A DNA stretch of 64,000 nt from Limanda limanda (lineage: Eukaryota; Chordata; Actinopteri; Pleuronectiformes; Pleuronectidae). The notes under the pieces were generated by a model. The model ran no database searches, was not told the origin of the DNA, and saw only the letters and a program-made list of their open reading frames with translations. The position numbers and the translations under genes were made by a program. Location: NCBI RefSeq assembly GCF_963576545.1, contig NC_083658.1, positions 11,834,428-11,898,427 of the forward strand. The letters are read 5' to 3'. Positions within the stretch are counted from its first letter, which is position 1. Every line of letters begins with the position of its first letter. Shown here piece by piece: positions 59,485 through 64,000 of the stretch.

Positions 59485-61945
59485 CATTTATAGCAAGGCT
59501 CGTAAGCATGTGGTCTTTCAGTTTGAGAGCAGCACTCATTGATTTCAAGTTCGGCTTTGTCAAAACCATGTGTTTGCCCAAATAAACCTCGCTTGAGCTT
59601 GGCTTTCCTGCGACCCAGCTTCAATTCTTCTCTTCGCGCTCACGCTGCTTCTTTGCTTGTGTGAAACGTCTGCTCTCAGATTTCCCCTCCGCTTGTGAAT
59701 CACTTCTGCTTTTTTTTGTGCAACAAGTCCTTGAACCAATCGAATGCCACCCTCTTTTCTTGCAACGTGATTATCTCAAATAGAAAAGTCTGGGGCGTGC
59801 CCATTGCTGCCCCTGTATTTACACCAACATGTCCATTTGATAGGCCACCAGCAGTCGGTCACCACCTAACAGCCAGGGTCAGCCAGGTTGAGATGTTCAG
59901 CTTGAGTTTTATGATGGTATTAAGCTGTCATGAGTCACCCGCTGTGGTCATGGACCTGACCTTAATACATTTCCAGCAACTCCATCAAGTGACCATCGGG
60001 AGGGTTTGACAAGCTTATCTGTGTTTGGACTTAATGCGCTCGGGAGCAGTCTGGACCAGCGCTGCATCACAGAGCCTCCCTTTCCCAGTCGAGAAGCGGG
60101 ATCACTGTCCCAAGAGGGGCTAAAAGGATGATGATGTACACCAAATACGCGCTGGAAGAGTATTTACACTACAATCACAGACCCCCTTCGCCCCGGCATC
60201 TTCTCTTATGTACTCAGCCCATTTGGAAATGAAGAGTACAGGCGGCAGCTCCTCTCAGCCTCTTGACAAGAGCCCATTAAAAAAATGTTTGGAAGCTGTG
60301 GATCCACACAGCGGCCGGCCTCTCTCTTGAGTATTTAATAATGCGTATTCATCACCACACACACTGAGGACTGATAAAGGTTTCCGTCTCTGACACAAGT
60401 GAATAAACACGACAATAATGGCCAGGCGGACCAAGAGCCTTATGTATATTACTACTTGAAAATCAATTAAATATTTCAATTATAGCCACACAAATATTGT
60501 TGAATGAATAATGTAAAAGCACACGTTTGAGCCAAACCCATAGAATTTGAGTTAGAGTGAGAGAAAATATGTGTTTCTCTGCTTGTATTCTTGGTTTTCT
60601 ATAATAATCATCAAATAATGTCGTCAAACAAAATATGGGGGCTGTGTGCTGGAGACCCGCCAGATGGACACTGGAGCTTGGACGGACTCGCTAATCTCGT
60701 CATTGTTCACAAATGCGAAATGGCTTTTCAAAGGGCCGTTTTATCTGGCCGAGCCCAGTATCTCTGCCTGAGTCAATGTTGTGTTGGATCACTGTAAACA
60801 AAATGTCTCTCCTGTCCCTCGTCTGCCAGGCAGTTAGTCAGTTGGACGCTGAAGACTTTCAGGGGGAATGCAACAAGAAGTCCATTTAAAAGGATCTTTA
60901 AAAATTATCCATTATCCATTTGTATCATATTTTGTTTTAGTTTAAGTGTATTGTCAATATATGGGTTATTCTGGGGAAATATTGGGGAATAAATGGATAG
61001 AGGACCGTTTCAATGTAACAGTAAAATTCACTAAACAAATATTGAAACAGGATTAAAAAGTTCATATTGATGTATTTTGACATTTTTATTATTTTAAATT
61101 CTTTCCCTCACCTTCTCACTTTGAGAAGAAACTACAGTTCCCATAGTGCTTTGGATGATGTAGAGACATACTGACACCTTGGATATAGTGAGGATTGCTG
61201 TGGTTCACAACTGGTATTTTAATCTATATTCTTTCATGTGTTGGCAAATTGGCACAATCAAAGGTATATTAATGATCATTTAATCATGATGGGCAATAGA
61301 CTTAAAGATGTCATCTTGAAATACAAGTCATGACTTGCTGAAAAAGTGTAAATTAAATGCAGACCACGTCCGCTCTCATTCAATGACCTGTGCTTGAATA
61401 TGTATTTGAATTCAGGAGTAAGGAGTATATTGTATTTACTGCAGAGCCTCTGAAATGTCACATCTCTCTCCTTTAACATTGTAGAAAAAAATCCGATGTG
61501 ACAGATAAATTCAGAAGGCGAGAAGTGAGCAGACAGACACTAACACATCACAATGTCACTGCTGTGCCTGAAGGCCTGAGTCGACTGCTAGCCAAGGAGC
61601 TTTTATGTTCTGCTTTACTTTTTCATGTTTGAGTTAAAGATCTCAGGGTCTGCTGCATTTATGAGCTGGTGTCATAACATTTTCTCAAATCAGCCTTTTC
61701 TCTAAATCCCCACAACATCCATAAAATGGATTAAAACACAAATTAAATTAGAATACAGAGAGGTGTAATTCGCTTCGTTCAGATATACACAATGTCGCCT
61801 ATATACTCTTCGAAGCAGGACGACACAAACAGCGAATGCACCACAGGGAGAAGTGGCTGCCAGTGAGCAGTGTTTACGCATGCTGTGAGTGTGGAGTGAA
61901 AGGCAGCCGAGCCGCTCGAGGATCTAGAGGTGATGAATGCAAGGC
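59485..61945. other. non-coding DNA
   Basis: No exon recognised. The stretch 60640-60800 is mixed in composition and non-repetitive, and could be a regulatory element. 60890-61270 is AT-rich. Confidence 0.45.
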
Positions 61946-61949
61946 TGAG

Positions 61950-62165
61950 AAGTGAATAAGAGGGCTTTGGGATAATGGCTCAGAGTCAAGCAATATTTGA
62001 CTGTTGCAGGGGTAATCCTCCGCTCCTATTCCCCCTGCCTGGAGGTGATAATGGCTTTGCACTGCTGCCGAGCCGCACACGTGACCCGACTGGAACGCTG
62101 CTTCTGCATTACGTCAAACGCGCCTTTTGCCAAAATAACATGCCATTGTGGTATCTGTCTCAGAA
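61950..62165. promoter_or_regulatory. candidate regulatory block
   Basis: Complex non-repetitive text with GGATAATGG, GGTAATCC (K50 homeodomain-like TAATCC), CACACGTGACC (E-box CACGTG, about 62078) and CATTACGTCA (ATF/CRE-like, about 62107). Motif cluster only. The overlapping 104- and 80-codon frames show no domain. Confidence 0.22.
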
Positions 62166-62169
62166 AAGA

Positions 62170-63490
62170 GAGGCGCTCTCTGTTTTTGTGCTTGTTTATT
62201 CCCATTTTTTTTGTTAATCCAGAGAGTCATTATGATTCATACTCAGAGGCAGAAACTAAAATCAAACAGGAGGCAATTACTCTGAGTTTACACTCTGTCC
62301 ACTCCGTCTAATCTCAAGAGTGATACTTACTGGTGGGTCAAACTACACTTAATGCCTTTGTCCAAATGTAAACCCACTAGAGAAACAACAGCGCTGGATC
62401 TCAATTAAATGGCAGAATTGATGGAGGTGAGAACAGACTTTGTATTTTAAGCATTAATTAGTTCTGCCAAATTGATGTTTTAAAGGTTGAATTGTGGCTC
62501 AGCTAAACAAAATTAACAATGGGTCCCGCAAAAAAGATTCTATTGCAAGATTTCATTCAACAAGAAACAACTGCAATGAAACATTTTAATTTGTCACACA
62601 ACAAAAATTCATTAAAAAGAAAATACTGAGATTCAAGATTATAGTGAACATGTGGGCTTCATTGTTTTACCCTGTTGGTGTCTCACCAACAAGACACAAA
62701 CATAAGTAAATTAGTAGTTTGACAAGGCCAAGCCATTATTTTGAATGGGGGGAGTCCATAGCAGCGTGGGCTGATTGATTTTCTACCAGGGCTTTGTGGC
62801 AAACATTCAACTAAACTGAACCTTGACCCCAATTAGCTGACCTCAACGACATTTGGCCAATGAGACTGTGGCGTTGACTGATGGCGGACATTGCAACGAT
62901 GATCATTTTATTGTAAAGCTCAATTCTGGACATCTCTGAATTACGTTGATGGTTTCACGTGACGCTGAGGCCTTTCACTCGAACGTGGATGTGGCGGCGT
63001 GCACGTAAACACCAGCGTGCACAAGCCTCAGCCGCTCAGTGAGGTAGAGCCGGCATGCACAGCCGAGGTAAGGCAGCGGGGCCCAGACGCAGGCTTTCAA
63101 GGGGTAGAGACAAATGTGTGCCACGGGGAATCCCTAGATCTAATCATAACTGAGAAAACTCCACCGGGTATCTTTAACTCCCATTAGCCCGCACTACGCC
63201 GTGCGTCAGGTGACATGTCAGGCGGTCGGTGGCGCTTTAAGGCTTAAGCGCCGAGCGACGCTGAAATCGTCAGCAACTTCAGAACCTGAGGACAGGGGGG
63301 GGTTGGGGACTCCCGAGGGATCGCTCGTGTCACCACGGCACTCACTGCTGATTGGTCAACGTGTGTGTACGTGTGTGAATCAGGCTTTCAGGTCTTGTTA
63401 GAGGGGATTCTACCGCTGTCTCTTGGGTCAACACTGCTGCGGCCATGCACAGGGGTAGTAGCAGAAAGTTGGGGCTGACTTTTGTCCTTT
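62170..63490. other. non-coding DNA
   Basis: AT-rich to about 62900, then CpG-richer from 62940 to 63340. In this part a near-palindrome surrounds 63228-63252 (GGCGCTTTAAGG / CTTAAGCGCC). No exon is supported. Confidence 0.45.
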
Positions 63491-63504
63491 CCACGGCGTG
63501 CACA

Positions 63505-63928
63505 CACAGACACACACACAGACACACACCTACACAAACACACACACGCAAGGAGAGCCCAGAATCACAAGGAGTCCTGTCATCAATAATGACCTTAATG
63601 TTTGTGGGTGTTGGATATGGCAAGGGGGCCTTGAATCATGATTTATCACACAAACACACACACACACACAAACGCAAACACAGTTGATGTTGCACATGCT
63701 CAGACCTATGCACACACACACACACACGCACACACAGTTCTGATGCCGCTGCTCTTGATGATCATTAGTGAGGACTGGCTCATCTAATGACGGCTATCCC
63801 TGTGCTCTTTCATTAAACAACATGAATACCTCACTTGTTATCTCCTTCTCTCCCTTACTCACTCGCTCGCCTTTTTATTTTTTTACGGACACACACTTAC
63901 GCAGTGCACACACGCACACACACACACG
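63505..63928. repeat. cluster of short (CA)n tracts
   Basis: CA tracts at about 63502-63549, 63648-63670, 63711-63735 and 63901-63928 are separated by unique sequence. The Cys/Val-rich and His/Thr-rich frames here are translations of these tracts. Confidence 0.9.
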
Positions 63929-64000
63929 AACGATGCTCTTCCTCTGCACATCTCCCTCCACCAATTCCAACACGACTCCCTGTCTCTGCCTGTGGCCCCC

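Overview
The window looks like vertebrate, most probably ray-finned (percomorph-type) fish, nuclear DNA. It is AT-rich and intron- or intergenic-like, with long CA, GA and AT microsatellites and low gene density. It carries a teleost-style mixture of Tc1, hAT, TTAA-site and L2/Rex-type elements, a tRNA-derived SINE and LTR fragments. I found no host protein-coding gene that I can recognise. Almost all short open frames are chance frames or pieces of repeats. The window could be a gene desert or a very large intron; the sequence alone does not say which.

Layout. 1-8 kb: mostly unannotatable DNA, a decayed L2-like reverse-transcriptase fragment (5.26-5.77 kb) and a short CpG-rich block with a TATA-like box (8.05-8.36 kb). 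8.5-9.5 kb: the 3' end of a LINE on the minus strand, including its last 30 codons. 13.9-14.4 kb: a stretch with regulatory-element character. 14.87-16.43 kb: a nearly intact Tc1/mariner element of DD37E type with TA target duplication, paired outer and inner terminal repeats, and a transposase broken by one in-frame stop. 22.9-23.2 kb: two CTCF-like motifs. 24-31.4 kb: a dense cluster of old repeats, including a two-monomer repeat with nuclear-receptor-like half-sites, a 176-bp segment duplicated 4.3 kb away, a decayed element carrying a broken RecQ-like helicase fragment, a short element with imperfect terminal inverted repeats, and a 496-bp MITE with perfect 25-bp inverted repeats and TTAA duplications. 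34.8-39.7 kb: AT microsatellite, tRNA-SINE, a complete solo LTR with 6-bp target duplication, and two related MITEs. 44.5 kb: a 99-bp exon-like block with good splice signals. 46.7-48.2 kb: a second copy of the same LTR in the opposite orientation, split by a 1,095-bp hAT-type element. 53.7-54.2 kb: a CpG-rich promoter-like block running into a 105-bp GA tract. 56.6-56.9 kb and 63.5-63.9 kb: CA/TG tracts.

How it fits together. The window records successive insertions. The clearest history is the LTR pair: the uninterrupted copy at 38 kb serves as the empty site that defines the hAT insertion in the copy at 47 kb. Several blocks between repeats have clustered homeodomain, POU and TALE-like motifs, as expected of non-coding regulatory DNA near a developmental gene, but this is inference without alignment.
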